From: a virus
Length of the DNA stretch: 54,336 nt
Reading direction: 5' to 3' (one strand)
IMG/VR virus record: IMGVR_UViG_3300017788_000031
Location: 1-54,336 of that record
The position numbers and the translations under genes are program-made. A model generated the notes under the pieces. It was given only the letters and a program-made list of their open reading frames with translations, was not told the origin of the DNA and ran no database searches. This document shows positions 1-9,522 of the stretch, piece after piece (within the stretch, counting starts at the first letter, position 1; every line of letters starts with the position of its first letter).

Positions 1-3000
1 CTTTGGAACAAAACCAAGTTAGATTGCAGCGGACCCACAAAAGCGCCTAACTGATATCTGTACTCAGCGTGTATTGTTTTTGCTGCATCTGTGTTAGTAG
101 TCAACACTACCTCTATTACCGTCAGCTCCTCAGGTATTGGACACTCTGCTGTAACATTTAAAACAACATCATCAAGCACACTGATTGTTACGGTTGCTGT
201 ATTGATGGTGTTCGATGACTTAAAGAACGACAATGAGCCTGAAGTGGTAACTACTCCTGATGTATAGGTAACACTATCGTATGTAACCTCTATCTCAAAT
301 GAGCCAAGAGCACTAATGGAGCTAACGGTCCAAGACACTGTTGAATTGCCAACCGCCATACCAAGGTCTACGCAATACTCAGATACATTTTTTGCCAATG
401 GGTCAGGGTTCGATAACGTAAATGTCTGACTCACATTGCAGTCAAGGCATTGTGGTTCACCCGGAAGTTCTCTGTCTGTCACACACAGAACATATTCGTT
501 CATATACGGGTCAAAGGCTCCAAGCATTTGATTGTTTGGATGTGCAATGAAAGTATCCCTAAACCACGTCCTCATATTAGATTCAGACACTACAGTCAAT
601 TGCTCTGATGGAGAGTTTCCCCTGAGCATAATGACAGCTCCTCTCTTTACATCTGTAAAGTACTTATCATATCCCCATTGAATATAGCTTTCAGGATTAG
701 AACTGATTCCATACTTATCAATACGAGCAATCTGAGTTCCAAGGACTTCAGGTATAGAGGATATGACACCACCACCCGTAGAGTCAGACAGTAAGTTCTT
801 GCCTGCTAATACGTATGAGATTTTATCCTCTTGTAAAGTGAGAACATCCGTCTCGCGTCCATCCATTTTCTGAATAGGACCAAACGATGTCTCTAAGTTT
901 TTATAGTTCAGTAAGCCTAAATTAAACTCGTTGAGTTTGTTTACATTGTTCTCTTGATTGTATACACCGCTATAGGTGATGTCCGCAAATCTATGAGCTT
1001 CTTTATAATCTTGAGCCGATACAGTAGTGACACGGTTACCCAAGTTAAATGTTCTTCCAACTATTGAGTCTCTTATCTTATAACTCTCAGCCCCGTTACC
1101 AAAACAGAAACAGTTGTAAAAACCTGTTTGAAAATACCCCGGTATTCCAAGGGCAATGTTTTGGTCTATGTCTCCAACGGCTCCATTTGTCAAATGGTTT
1201 CCCGTAAGAGTATCTATAGGGAATGATAAGTCATTTTCAAAAAACACATCAGGCAATGTGTCGCTTGGTATCGTTTCAAATATTAATGTATTTACGGAGC
1301 GAATAGTTGTAATCTTTGCTGTTATAGAAGAAGCTCTGTTGTCAAATTGATTTTGACCCGCACATCTATTTGTCCCGGTGATTGATAGTTGAAGTTGATT
1401 TGATGTTGGCCTTCTTACAAACTGAAGATAGTTAGTGCATCCCGCAACGGTAAAGTCATAGTAGGTGGGAGTATCATTTAATATTATGGTCGGAATAAAT
1501 TGATTGTCAATAGCACAATTCCCCGAACCTCCTACTGTAGATGTTCCACTATTTAAAACGGCCTGAACATTATCACCAACAAACCATTCGTACATATTGT
1601 TATATGTCGCTGAAGAAACAAGTGTTACATCTAAATTGTAAACTCTTCGCTCACAATTATTATTTCCATCTCCTGTCCCTTTACGCTCCCATTTTATTTC
1701 TATCCGAATCCTACTTCCTGCGGGAACTGTATAGTCAATGAAATTACCCGGTGAAGAAGGGTCAGGAATATTCATATCATATAATAAAATAGGCGAAAAT
1801 CCGGGAGACCCCTCAGTCTCAGTAATTGAACCCGGAGCTATGATTGAATTTCCTTCTTGAAATACTTGAAAATTGTTTGGGTTTATTTTCATATAGACTC
1901 CCGCAGGCGGAGAGACTCCTGTAGACGGAGTAATAAATCCCGCGCTTTTTGCTCTTTTTTCAAGAACAGTCGTATACACGCAAGATGTTACAGGTCCATT
2001 CGTATCCGTTTTGACAATAAGTCTATCTCCTTCTTCAACCTTTCTTGCATTTTCTCCTTCAAGTAAAAAATATGCTGAGTTAGTTATTGGGTCAATAAAA
2101 AATAAATTAGTGTATACAGTCTCATATCCCGCTGTATCAGCCTTACAAACAAATTTGAATTTTGTAGCCCAAGCGGGAGCTACTTGAGATGTAGGTATAG
2201 ATACCGATATTGAGTTTTTAGTTGATGAGTTTCCACAAAAAATATGCTCTGTGTTATAAGGGCTAACTAATGCTGTGGTTGACCTATTAAAGTCATCCAT
2301 ATATACTATGCCTATCTCATAACCTCGATTACTATGAAGACTTTTAGGCGATGCTATTTTTTGATAGATAGCTTCAGTAAATGTGACCCTGTAGTACTCG
2401 TATAATGTTTGAGTAGTAATCAAAGGGTCATCTACATATTGCATAGCTATCATCTGAAAACCTATCACATCACTTCCGGGTGATGTTATAATTGATATTG
2501 GTTGACCAACGCCTGTTATACCGCTTGCAACTTTTATTACAAGACCTGTTGAATTTGCGGTAGTCAAAGAGTATGGCAATGCACAATTGACTTGGTCTGT
2601 TAATGTAGTACCATCACAAGATGTTTCAGCTCCAACGATAGGAGAATATACAGGGAGTATTGTTGATGCCGTCCCAACTATTCCTTGGAACTCAACACTC
2701 GTTGCCATATCATAAACAGATGAATATGAAACAGGTAATACAAATGAAAGAGTAAACTCAATTTCTTGTGTTTGTTGACTTGGGAATGGAGTCTGCCCAT
2801 CAAAATATTCGTGTTCAATTCTAAAATCTAAAGAGAACGAAGCTCCTGCAACAAGGTCAACACCTGCTAAATCTATAGTCGCTATAGAGTCTGATATTGT
2901 ACCCGGAATATTAATGGTATATGTGCCATCATCTGTTCCGCTGCCTATACTTTGAAAACCGACTAACTCAGTGACAAGAGATGTTTGATATTCAAGTCTT

Positions 3001-4106
3001 GTGGGATTTCCATTCGCATCAATTAAGTCATATCCCTCAATGTAGTTTCCATACATTAAACGATTACCCATAATAGTCTGAGCCTTTGCGAAGCGAGGCA
3101 CATTGTCATAAAGTCTAAGCAATTCACTCTCAGGAAGGACAGTAAATATTTTGCTGTTATCAAAAGTGAATGATTGAAAGCTAAAGTTTGGTATTCCTAA
3201 TTCTGACTTATCAAGCTTTTCAATAATCTTAATGATGTTCTTATCTGCTTCCTTAAACAAAAGGTCAATGCCAACTACAAGTGGGCCTCCTGAAAAATAC
3301 GTAACCGCAACAACATTGCAAGAATTAGTCATCCCATCATTTAGATAGCTTGTATTATCAAACTCAAACTGATTGGGGATAAATGCAGGTTCAGACCATT
3401 GAGAGGTTGCTGAGTACTCACCGTCAGCATAACGATACCGATAAGCAAAGCAAATAAATCTATCCTCAAGATAGTTGTTGTTACCGCCTACATTGAATGG
3501 AGCAATTGTAGGAGCTTCTGTAGGTGGCTTCTTTATAACAAGGAGGGACTCTTCTAATCTTGGAGGAACACCGCCAAAGTCAATAAATCCTGCGGTTGGA
3601 TTTGCGTATCCCCTTCGAATGTTTATGAAGCGTGGTGCATTGTAGTTGTCCGTAAAGAACAATAAGTCATTAACCAAGTCTATTCCCGTTATAAGATAGC
3701 TTGGATTAAAGTTAAGGGTAGTGTTTATACCATTACCATCATTAATGCTAATGACGTGATACGTCAGTATGTTCGTAAGAACATTAAAGGAAACAATCAA
3801 GTCAAGCTTGCCTGTTGGACCAACAGGGGAGTTAGGGTCGTGAACAAACCAATAAAGAGTTTCATTCGCGCTATCATCAATAGCACCTATGCATACGGCA
3901 TCAATACTCAGCGGAGTTCCATCAAGATAGGCAAGAGCGGTCAACGCTACATTGCCTTTAGTGTTTTCAATTACACCTATCTCAGAGTTTTCAGTAGAAC
4001 CCATTCTGATGTTTACAGCATCAATGTATTCTCCATCAGGAACAAGTCGTTCATCAACGACTTTGTTCATTCTGCCTCTTATGAAATTCCTTGTAAAGTT
4101 TGCCAT
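1..4106 (-). CDS. Tail stabilisation-type structural protein (C-terminus outside window)
   Basis: Open reading frame entering from the left edge; 1,368 codons are visible with no stop, so the protein exceeds 1,368 residues. The start is ATG at 4106, 1 base from the stop codon of nothing else and just downstream of the 4108-5031 gene, in the same direction. The N-terminus (MANFTRNFIRGRMNKVVDER, then LVPDGEYIDAVNIR) matches the opening I know from stabilisation or tail-knob proteins of crAss-like and related marine podophages, which close the tail below the ring proteins. The rest is beta-rich and Thr/Ser/Asn-rich with few Lys, as expected for a virion protein; a conserved-looking YLITGIDLVNDLLFFTDN segment resembles propeller blades. 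Last visible codons read LVLFQ. Location at the end of the portal-capsid-ring series supports a tail role. The exact role is inferred from family resemblance and order. Confidence 0.75.
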   Translation of the reverse strand, partial: MANFTRNFIRGRMNKVVDERLVPDGEYIDAVNIRMGSTENSEIGVIENTKGNVALTALAYLDGTPLSIDAVCIGAIDDSANETLYWFVHDPNSPVGPTGKLDLIVSFNVLTNILTYHVISINDGNGINTTLNFNPSYLITGIDLVNDLLFFTDNYNAPRFINIRRGYANPTAGFIDFGGVPPRLEESLLVIKKPPTEAPTIAPFNVGGNNNYLEDRFICFAYRYRYADGEYSATSQWSEPAFIPNQFEFDNTSYLNDGMTNSCNVVAVTYFSGGPLVVGIDLLFKEADKNIIKIIEKLDKSELGIPNFSFQSFTFDNSKIFTVLPESELLRLYDNVPRFAKAQTIMGNRLMYGNYIEGYDLIDANGNPTRLEYQTSLVTELVGFQSIGSGTDDGTYTINIPGTISDSIATIDLAGVDLVAGASFSLDFRIEHEYFDGQTPFPSQQTQEIEFTLSFVLPVSYSSVYDMATSVEFQGIVGTASTILPVYSPIVGAETSCDGTTLTDQVNCALPYSLTTANSTGLVIKVASGITGVGQPISIITSPGSDVIGFQMIAMQYVDDPLITTQTLYEYYRVTFTEAIYQKIASPKSLHSNRGYEIGIVYMDDFNRSTTALVSPYNTEHIFCGNSSTKNSISVSIPTSQVAPAWATKFKFVCKADTAGYETVYTNLFFIDPITNSAYFLLEGENARKVEEGDRLIVKTDTNGPVTSCVYTTVLEKRAKSAGFITPSTGVSPPAGVYMKINPNNFQVFQEGNSIIAPGSITETEGSPGFSPILLYDMNIPDPSSPGNFIDYTVPAGSRIRIEIKWERKGTGDGNNNCERRVYNLDVTLVSSATYNNMYEWFVGDNVQAVLNSGTSTVGGSGNCAIDNQFIPTIILNDTPTYYDFTVAGCTNYLQFVRRPTSNQLQLSITGTNRCAGQNQFDNRASSITAKITTIRSVNTLIFETIPSDTLPDVFFENDLSFPIDTLTGNHLTNGAVGDIDQNIALGIPGYFQTGFYNCFCFGNGAESYKIRDSIVGRTFNLGNRVTTVSAQDYKEAHRFADITYSGVYNQENNVNKLNEFNLGLLNYKNLETSFGPIQKMDGRETDVLTLQEDKISYVLAGKNLLSDSTGGGVISSIPEVLGTQIARIDKYGISSNPESYIQWGYDKYFTDVKRGAVIMLRGNSPSEQLTVVSESNMRTWFRDTFIAHPNNQMLGAFDPYMNEYVLCVTDRELPGEPQCLDCNVSQTFTLSNPDPLAKNVSEYCVDLGMAVGNSTVSWTVSSISALGSFEIEVTYDSVTYTSGVVTTSGSLSFFKSSNTINTATVTISVLDDVVLNVTAECPIPEELTVIEVVLTTNTDAAKTIHAEYRYQLGAFVGPLQSNLVLFQ

Positions 4107-4107
4107 A

Positions 4108-5031
4108 TTATTTGATTGTCTTATCCATACCACGTAGGTTCATCAGCAGTCGTCCGGGGTGGATATTACTTATTCTGATTTTTGCGTTTCGGAGAAGTGC
4201 TGCCTTTTCTTTTCGAGCACGTGTTATCACATATTCCTGAACCCCAAACTTAGAGTTCAAAATCTCATACTTGATAGCCGCGTAGATATAATGCTCAAAC
4301 AACTTATTGACCGTAACCAATGAGTTGTCTCCGTTCTCCATACCATCAGACACGTACTCAAGGATGCATAACTCGTTGACCATACTTGAATCAAAGTTTA
4401 TTACGCCTGCCTTCTTGTCTATATTGAAGGTAGGGTTGAAGTTTGCTGTCTCAGTATTCAATCCAAATGCAGCGCCAATAGCATAGTCAAAGTACCAAGC
4501 ACCATCAACACACCAACCCATTTGTCCATTGAACTGATTACCTTGATTCAGATAAATGCTCTTCTTGAGATTATTCAATCTGTCGTAGTCAATGTTTGAG
4601 TCTTGCGGTTTTAGTATGTTGCCATTGATGTCAAATAGAATCTTACCTTGGTTGTCTTGAAGATATGCACTCGATGATAGCGTCTGTATATTCTCACTTA
4701 ATGGACGCAGATATCCGTCTTTGTAAAGGGATATACGAACCCAATTGACATAGTCAGACGGAAGGATGAACTTTAAGTTTTCAGCGACAGTCAACTCTAA
4801 CACTTTGATTTCTTTGAACGCATCGTAGTTGAGTTCTTGTATCGCTCTTTTAGCGTGAAAAAGAATTTTGTATCGCTCCTCATTGTTTACAAGAGAGTGA
4901 TTCCCTGAGTACATCAATATAAAATTGGTGACGATATCTTGGAGGCTAACATATTGATAGCTTCCCCAATTAGCGTCTTCAGGTATATTCCCGTTGTTTT
5001 CGTAGTATTGATATTGAGATATGTAAGCCAT
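4108..5031 (-). CDS. Ring/head-tail connector-like protein (second of two)
   Basis: 307 residues, ATG start, ending 2 bases before the start of the stabilisation-type gene and starting 26 bases after the preceding ring-like gene. The N-terminal part (residues about 1-130: alpha-helical HAKRAIQELNYDAFKEIK, then LELTVAENLKFILPSDYVNWVRI) resembles phage adaptor proteins of the gp6/tail tubular A type, in which a helical region is followed by a beta domain. A helical C-terminus with KARKEKAALLRNAKIRI-like charge follows. Size, order after the capsid gene and proximity to the tail gene fit one of the ring proteins that connect portal and tail in crAss-like phages. No enzymatic motif is visible. 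The specific ring number cannot be assigned by eye. Confidence 0.6.
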   Translation of the reverse strand: MAYISQYQYYENNGNIPEDANWGSYQYVSLQDIVTNFILMYSGNHSLVNNEERYKILFHAKRAIQELNYDAFKEIKVLELTVAENLKFILPSDYVNWVRISLYKDGYLRPLSENIQTLSSSAYLQDNQGKILFDINGNILKPQDSNIDYDRLNNLKKSIYLNQGNQFNGQMGWCVDGAWYFDYAIGAAFGLNTETANFNPTFNIDKKAGVINFDSSMVNELCILEYVSDGMENGDNSLVTVNKLFEHYIYAAIKYEILNSKFGVQEYVITRARKEKAALLRNAKIRISNIHPGRLLMNLRGMDKTIK

Positions 5032-5056
5032 TACAAAGTTATTTGTTCACGATTAA

Positions 5057-6010
5057 TTATGCGTTGTCCTTCTGCTCTTTAGCCATAGCATACTGAACAA
5101 CTTGAGTCTCACGTATAGATATCCCGCAGTACTGAAGAATTTTTGTAACGAGTTTGTACTCATCTTCAAGTGGCAACTCAAAGTCTTGATAGTCGGGTTG
5201 TGTTTGGTCAAAGGCAGGTTCGCCATTAACCAATGTAACAAATGTCCACTTTGGGTCTCGAGGATATCTAAAGTATGAAGCGCGAACTGACCCATACCCT
5301 GTAAGAACCGATGGATATGTGGCCATAAATTCGCTGTTTAATGTATAAGCAGGAAACATTTCAGACGGAGATGTCAATGGAGATATGCTTAACGCTGTTA
5401 TCTTACCATCAGTCACAGGCTCAGCCTCTGATATATTCGTAGAGGAGAATATGCTATAAGGCACAGGTGTTGATGTGAATATGTCCGTGTCTAATAACAA
5501 CTGAGTTTGACCTATAACTGCCAACACCGTAGCATTTAAAAAGGTTACGTTATTTGTGACGATGTCTCCCGCGACAATCCCATCATTGATGAATAATGCA
5601 GATGAATCCTCAAGCTGAAAAGGAACAACCAATGTGTTTGAGGCTTGAGCCTTTAATTGGTTGTAGTAAATGATTCTGCTCAACATATAAGACCTGTCAC
5701 CCGTAGTTATATCTGACGGCATAAAGAACCTATTGGTTAATGTACCCGCATTAGAAAAAACAGGATGCAAGAAATTAAAAGACAAAAAAAGCTCCAACAA
5801 TTCCGTGATAGGCTTCTTCATATCTGCATAGTCAGTCCCTGAAACTCTCTGATTTTCATATACAATATACTTGTTGTAATCACTGAAATAGTCCTCAAAC
5901 AATTCCATCTGCGCTTGCTTTGCGTATAGGTTAAAGTCTGAGGGAGAGATATATCCGTAATTGTTTTTGTTAAGCACGGATAGGACTGTGTTTCTGACTG
6001 AGTTTATCAT
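5057..6010 (-). CDS. Ring/head-tail connector-like protein (first of two)
   Basis: 317 residues. The N-terminus MINSVRNTVLSVLNKNNYGY then ISPSDFNLYAKQAQMELFEDYF is a helical opening I associate with the structural gene just after the capsid gene in Bacteroidota podophages. The remainder is mixed alpha/beta without catalytic motifs; the C-terminus (LPLEDEYKLVTKILQYCGIS, MAKEQKD) is helical. It begins a new transcription unit: a strong terminator (6034-6063) and a TATATTTG box (6024-6031) lie just upstream, leaving only about 13 bases between box and ATG. It probably forms part of the collar. The assignment rests on position and fold character only. Confidence 0.55.
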   Translation of the reverse strand: MINSVRNTVLSVLNKNNYGYISPSDFNLYAKQAQMELFEDYFSDYNKYIVYENQRVSGTDYADMKKPITELLELFLSFNFLHPVFSNAGTLTNRFFMPSDITTGDRSYMLSRIIYYNQLKAQASNTLVVPFQLEDSSALFINDGIVAGDIVTNNVTFLNATVLAVIGQTQLLLDTDIFTSTPVPYSIFSSTNISEAEPVTDGKITALSISPLTSPSEMFPAYTLNSEFMATYPSVLTGYGSVRASYFRYPRDPKWTFVTLVNGEPAFDQTQPDYQDFELPLEDEYKLVTKILQYCGISIRETQVVQYAMAKEQKDNA

Positions 6011-6023
6011 CCCTTCTTTTTTA

Positions 6024-6031
6024 CAAATATA
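6024..6031 (-). promoter_or_regulatory. Bacteroidota-type -7 box TATATTTG for the ring/tail genes
   Basis: On the minus strand TATATTTG follows directly after the terminator T-run, so transcription appears to stop and restart here. The start codon (6010) is very near, giving a very short leader. No clear -33 element, since the upstream bases are the terminator stem. Confidence 0.45.
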
Positions 6032-6033
6032 CT

Positions 6034-6063
6034 AAAAAAAGAGAGGGGCACTAAGCCCCTCTC
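6034..6063 (-). terminator. Rho-independent terminator after the 6112-6855 gene
   Basis: Minus strand: 9-bp GC-rich stem GAGAGGGGC / GCCCCTCTC with a 5-base loop TTAGT, followed by seven T residues. It ends the capsid-side transcription unit before the ring/tail genes. Confidence 0.85.
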
Positions 6064-6111
6064 CCTCATAAACTAATCATCTAATCACAATAACTATAAC
6101 ACACACAAACC

Positions 6112-6855
6112 TTATTTTTCAATCATTGCTTCCAACATTTTCAAAGCGTCAATTCCTTCATCACTTTGTAAAAATGCCTCCGCTGTATCGAAAGGCTCTT
6201 GTCCATATGGGACTGAGCACATCTTCTTTTTATTAGTAGAGGTATTGAACCATATCTCTTTTCCTCCATTCCTTAAAGTTAACAAACTATTCTCAAAGAA
6301 CAATCGAACTCTTGATTGGAATCGAAGCTCAGGGTCATTCAGCGTATCCAAAAATGATTGCGGGTATTGCTTAGCAAAAATCAAAAGGTCTCGCTTTAAT
6401 TCAGCGGTTGAAACTTTTGATGGGTCTTTACCAAAGAATACACGTGTAAGCATTTCAATTTGCTCAATCGTTAATTGACGAGCCTGAATCAATGCATCTA
6501 CTTCAGTGTTTAAGCCTTCTACTTCGGCCATAGCATCTTTTTCATTATCAACCTCTACAAAGACAATCCCATTGTGAGGGTGATAATGCAAGAACTCCTG
6601 TAAGACAGGATTGGTTCTTGGGACACTTAACATTCCATCTTCAAAAACTATTGGTTGCAGAATAGCGTTTCCATCCTGCTCATCCTCAAATGGAGACTTC
6701 TGATTAGAAGCATATCTAAGGACTCGATTAATATTCTTTTCCTCATCAAACCACATCAGTGGAAATCGAGGGTTATTACGTGATGCTAATGTGTATGAAA
6801 GCGGACTACCATTTAGCAATCGGTATACCTTATCGGTAGAGATTTTATTTTTCAT
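6112..6855 (-). CDS. Phage protein downstream of major capsid, function unknown
   Basis: 247 residues from ATG at 6855 (MKNKISTDKVYRLL); this start is chosen over one at 6915 because the longer form would read through the hairpin at 6890-6913. It contains YHPHNGIVFVEVDNEKDAMAE and a helical central segment (EVDALIQARQLTIEQIEMLTRVFFG). It lies between major capsid and ring proteins, a slot usually occupied by small virion or head-completion proteins. The leader upstream is an AATCAAATCAAAT-type run. I do not recognise a domain with a known reaction. Confidence 0.75.
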   Translation of the reverse strand: MKNKISTDKVYRLLNGSPLSYTLASRNNPRFPLMWFDEEKNINRVLRYASNQKSPFEDEQDGNAILQPIVFEDGMLSVPRTNPVLQEFLHYHPHNGIVFVEVDNEKDAMAEVEGLNTEVDALIQARQLTIEQIEMLTRVFFGKDPSKVSTAELKRDLLIFAKQYPQSFLDTLNDPELRFQSRVRLFFENSLLTLRNGGKEIWFNTSTNKKKMCSVPYGQEPFDTAEAFLQSDEGIDALKMLEAMIEK

Positions 6856-6889
6856 AATTGTATTTGATTTGATTTGATTAAGTAAAAAG

Positions 6890-6913
6890 GGGAGTGTCTT
6901 TGAAGACACTCCC
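6890..6913 (-). terminator. Hairpin with conserved palindrome between capsid gene and next gene
   Basis: The minus strand reads GGGAGTGTCT-TCAA-AGACACTCCC followed by CTTTTTACTT. This is the 16-base conserved palindrome (core 6894-6909) extended to a 10-bp stem with a short T-rich tail. It sits 15 bases after the major capsid stop codon and 35 bases before the next ATG. It could attenuate transcription or protect the 3' end of the abundant capsid mRNA. Confidence 0.6.
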
Positions 6914-6927
6914 ACTTTTCAAATTGA

Positions 6928-8346
6928 TTATCCGTAACGGAACAGAACAAAGTTGTTTGCACCCAAGGTACATACAGCACGTTCAGAAAGGAAGTTGACT
7001 TCCATTGCATCGAGGTCGCTTGTAGCAGCACCACCCGCAGAACCTGTAATCCAAGTTTTGTATCTGCGGTCTTCAGCCTCAGATGCACGGTAGCGCACGT
7101 GAAGGAATGGACGCTTAGCATTCTTACCCATAATTTGGTCATACACTGAAGTAGAACCCGCAGGGACAAGAATACCTGTTACAGTACCTGTTGCAGTTGC
7201 AGCGGCAGCACTCAATCCACCGCGCATTGTTGGGTCATTCAAATACTTCCAATCAGACTTATAGAAGTCATAACCTCTGCGGAATCCTGTGAATCCAAGG
7301 TTCAACGCCATATTGATGTCGTTGTCAAAGAGACCGAAGGAAGCAGATTGAGAAACACCTGAGCCGTTAAAGCCGTTAAGCGTAGCCAACATATTGTCAA
7401 TGTCGAAGCTAAGCTGACGGTTAACGAATACTACGTTCTCTTCAATTGCACCTTGACGGTCCAAACGCTGAACAATAGTATCCCACTCGGGAAGAGCGGT
7501 TGGTGTACCACCACCCCATACGTTACCACGAGAGTTTACTACGTAGAAGATACCTTCAGAACCTTTGAAACCTGCGGTTGCAGCACCTGAACCTGCGGCA
7601 GCAGGGATTGCTTCAATCATTGCGGTCTCAAGATAGTCCTCGAAACGAAGACGAGTTTCGTGCTCGCTCTTCAAATACCAAAGATATCCTGTAGCGCCAT
7701 TCTCGGTGGTTACTTCAACCCAACCAATCTGAGCCATATCCGAACCATTCACAGAATACTTATCCTTGATGATGATTGGAGAGTTTGAGAAGATTGAATC
7801 TTCGGCTTCCAATGAACCAACCATTCCGTTAGTTCCTTTACGGAACTCAGAACCATAGATAAATACGCTACAAACAGCAGCAGCAGCGAATGCTTGACCT
7901 GCGGCTTCGTAGTAGGCAACAGTGAATGTTGTTGCGGTTGGAACAGCTGTAACGATTGCTTTGTTGAAAACACCTGTGGTGTTGTCTTGAATCATTACGG
8001 TCTGACCTACGCGAACAGCAACATAAGTAACGCCTGCATCAGCAACAGTAACTGTAGCTGTAGCCGCTCCAAGAGCGCCTGCTGATGTACAGTTGATGTA
8101 CTTGATATGTAGACGGCCTTGTTCTGCCCAACGGATTTGGTCAGAGTTTGAAGGCATCTCTGCTCCTACCATACGGAGGAACGATGCGATTGTACGATTA
8201 CCATAACGCTCAAATTCCTTCTCATAAGTATCAGGAAGATACTGATTCAAGAAATCGAAGTTGGTAATATAGTTTGTGGATAAAGCCACTTGTTCTGCTG
8301 CGGGTTGCAGCGCGTACGTGGGGTTTGCTAAAAGACTACCTGCCAT
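6928..8346 (-). CDS. Major capsid protein
   Basis: 472 residues. An N-terminal arm (MAGSLLANPTYALQPAAEQV) leads into a helical segment (LPDTYEKEFERYGNRTIASFLRMVG). An Ala/Thr/Val-rich beta insertion lies at about 85-165, and then HK97-type features: KYSVNGSDMAQIGWVEV, an acidic/aromatic helix (WYLKSEHETRLRFEDYLETAMIEAI), and NIMALNLGFTGFRRG-like axial-domain sequence. The overall plan matches crAss-like major capsid proteins. It lies immediately downstream of the scaffold-like gene and is followed by a stable hairpin, consistent with high expression. Long GCA/GCT and ACT/GTT runs explain the spurious antisense frames here. Confidence 0.85.
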   Translation of the reverse strand: MAGSLLANPTYALQPAAEQVALSTNYITNFDFLNQYLPDTYEKEFERYGNRTIASFLRMVGAEMPSNSDQIRWAEQGRLHIKYINCTSAGALGAATATVTVADAGVTYVAVRVGQTVMIQDNTTGVFNKAIVTAVPTATTFTVAYYEAAGQAFAAAAVCSVFIYGSEFRKGTNGMVGSLEAEDSIFSNSPIIIKDKYSVNGSDMAQIGWVEVTTENGATGYLWYLKSEHETRLRFEDYLETAMIEAIPAAAGSGAATAGFKGSEGIFYVVNSRGNVWGGGTPTALPEWDTIVQRLDRQGAIEENVVFVNRQLSFDIDNMLATLNGFNGSGVSQSASFGLFDNDINMALNLGFTGFRRGYDFYKSDWKYLNDPTMRGGLSAAAATATGTVTGILVPAGSTSVYDQIMGKNAKRPFLHVRYRASEAEDRRYKTWITGSAGGAATSDLDAMEVNFLSERAVCTLGANNFVLFRYG

Positions 8347-8358
8347 TTTGTTTAATTT

Positions 8359-9474
8359 TTAAATTCGTTTTGCACTACGGATTTTTAGTTTCCTTCCGGA
8401 ATCAGGGTTGACCGCTTTCACCTGAAACCCACTATTCGTTGATGCAACCTCAGGAGCTTTCCGTTCAGACATATTTACATTCTTAATCTTACGGGCAACA
8501 TCGTCAGTTGCATCTGCCAATCCTTGCTCATAGAAGTACTTGGCAAACTTATCGGGGTTCATAGCAATAGCTAACGACCTATGGTAGCCTGCTGCATCTT
8601 TCATCAATCCATTTTCATCCAAGAACCTATTAATAAAGTTCGCAGGAGTTGATTGGATTTTCTTCAACTCAGCAGTGTCTCCGGGAGAATATTTGAACTT
8701 TCGGTCATTTACGTTGAACTCAAAACCTTTGAAATCTCCGCTAAACACCTCGTCCGTTTTTTGGTCAAACCATTGACGCTTACGGTTGTTCTCCTCCTCT
8801 ATGGTTTTCGCTTTGCCTATATACTGCTTGAATGCTTCATACTCTTCTTTATCCTCAGCAGGAATACCAACCGCACTTGACTCAAGGGGTATTTTGTACT
8901 TTTCCTTTTGAGCGTTAAAGAATTTCTTTGCCTCAGCAATAGTTTTCTTTCTATCAATTTTCACCTTTTTAACTCGCGACTCATCATCAAGGTCTTCATC
9001 GTATCTATAATCATCCATCAAAGCCTCAATATCTTCAGCGTCAAGTCCCTCCTGTGTGGAGACAAGGTATTCTTTTAAAAGGACATCTGAATCCATAGAC
9101 TCGTAATCTTTATTCAACTTGATAAAGTCATCGAATCCACGACCTGTTTCCTTTTTAAACTTCATATAAGCTGCCACGTCTTCAGGCATCTGTTCTGCCT
9201 GCTGACGCTCAGCCATCAACTCATCGAAAGAGTTGATTTGCTTATTGTATCTTTTTCCAATATATGAAAGAACGTCTTCTTCTTTCAGCTCGGGCATATC
9301 ATTCGTACCTACTACGGGCGGAGCCTCTGCCCCCTCATCAGCTTGTGCCGATGCTGCTGCTGCCGCATCTGCTGCCGCTTGTTCTGCTTCGTGCTTAGCA
9401 AGCAACTCAGCTTCTTTCTCTGCTACACCCTTGGTGTCTCCTGTGTCAATTACCCTTACCTCTTTAAATTGCAT
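8359..9474 (-). CDS. Scaffold/head-assembly-like protein
   Basis: 371 residues. Residues about 18-55 are Ala/Glu-rich (AEKEAELLAKHEAEQAAADA), then acidic helical segments (ESMDSDVLLKEYLVSTQEGL, DDYRYDEDLDDESRVKKVKI), and a basic C-terminus (VNPDSGRKLKIRSAKRI). High charge, predicted helix content, low aromatic content and position between portal and major capsid are typical of scaffolding proteins; the basic C-terminal tail is the usual capsid-contacting region. No protease motif is visible. It begins downstream of a TAAGTTTG box. Confidence 0.7.
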   Translation of the reverse strand: MQFKEVRVIDTGDTKGVAEKEAELLAKHEAEQAAADAAAAASAQADEGAEAPPVVGTNDMPELKEEDVLSYIGKRYNKQINSFDELMAERQQAEQMPEDVAAYMKFKKETGRGFDDFIKLNKDYESMDSDVLLKEYLVSTQEGLDAEDIEALMDDYRYDEDLDDESRVKKVKIDRKKTIAEAKKFFNAQKEKYKIPLESSAVGIPAEDKEEYEAFKQYIGKAKTIEEENNRKRQWFDQKTDEVFSGDFKGFEFNVNDRKFKYSPGDTAELKKIQSTPANFINRFLDENGLMKDAAGYHRSLAIAMNPDKFAKYFYEQGLADATDDVARKIKNVNMSERKAPEVASTNSGFQVKAVNPDSGRKLKIRSAKRI

Positions 9475-9495
9475 TAGATTAAATTTTATTGGTTA

Positions 9496-9503
9496 CAAAC
9501 TTA
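9496..9503 (-). promoter_or_regulatory. -7 box TAAGTTTG upstream of the scaffold gene
   Basis: Minus-strand TAnnTTTG match between the portal stop codon and the scaffold ATG. It would let scaffold and capsid be made in excess of portal and terminase. Confidence 0.4.
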
Positions 9504-9522
9504 CAACAAATTTTTGAATGTT

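Noticed and set aside
3756-4115. 119-residue plus-strand reading frame
   Set aside because: Antisense to the N-terminus of the tail protein, which has a recognisable sequence.
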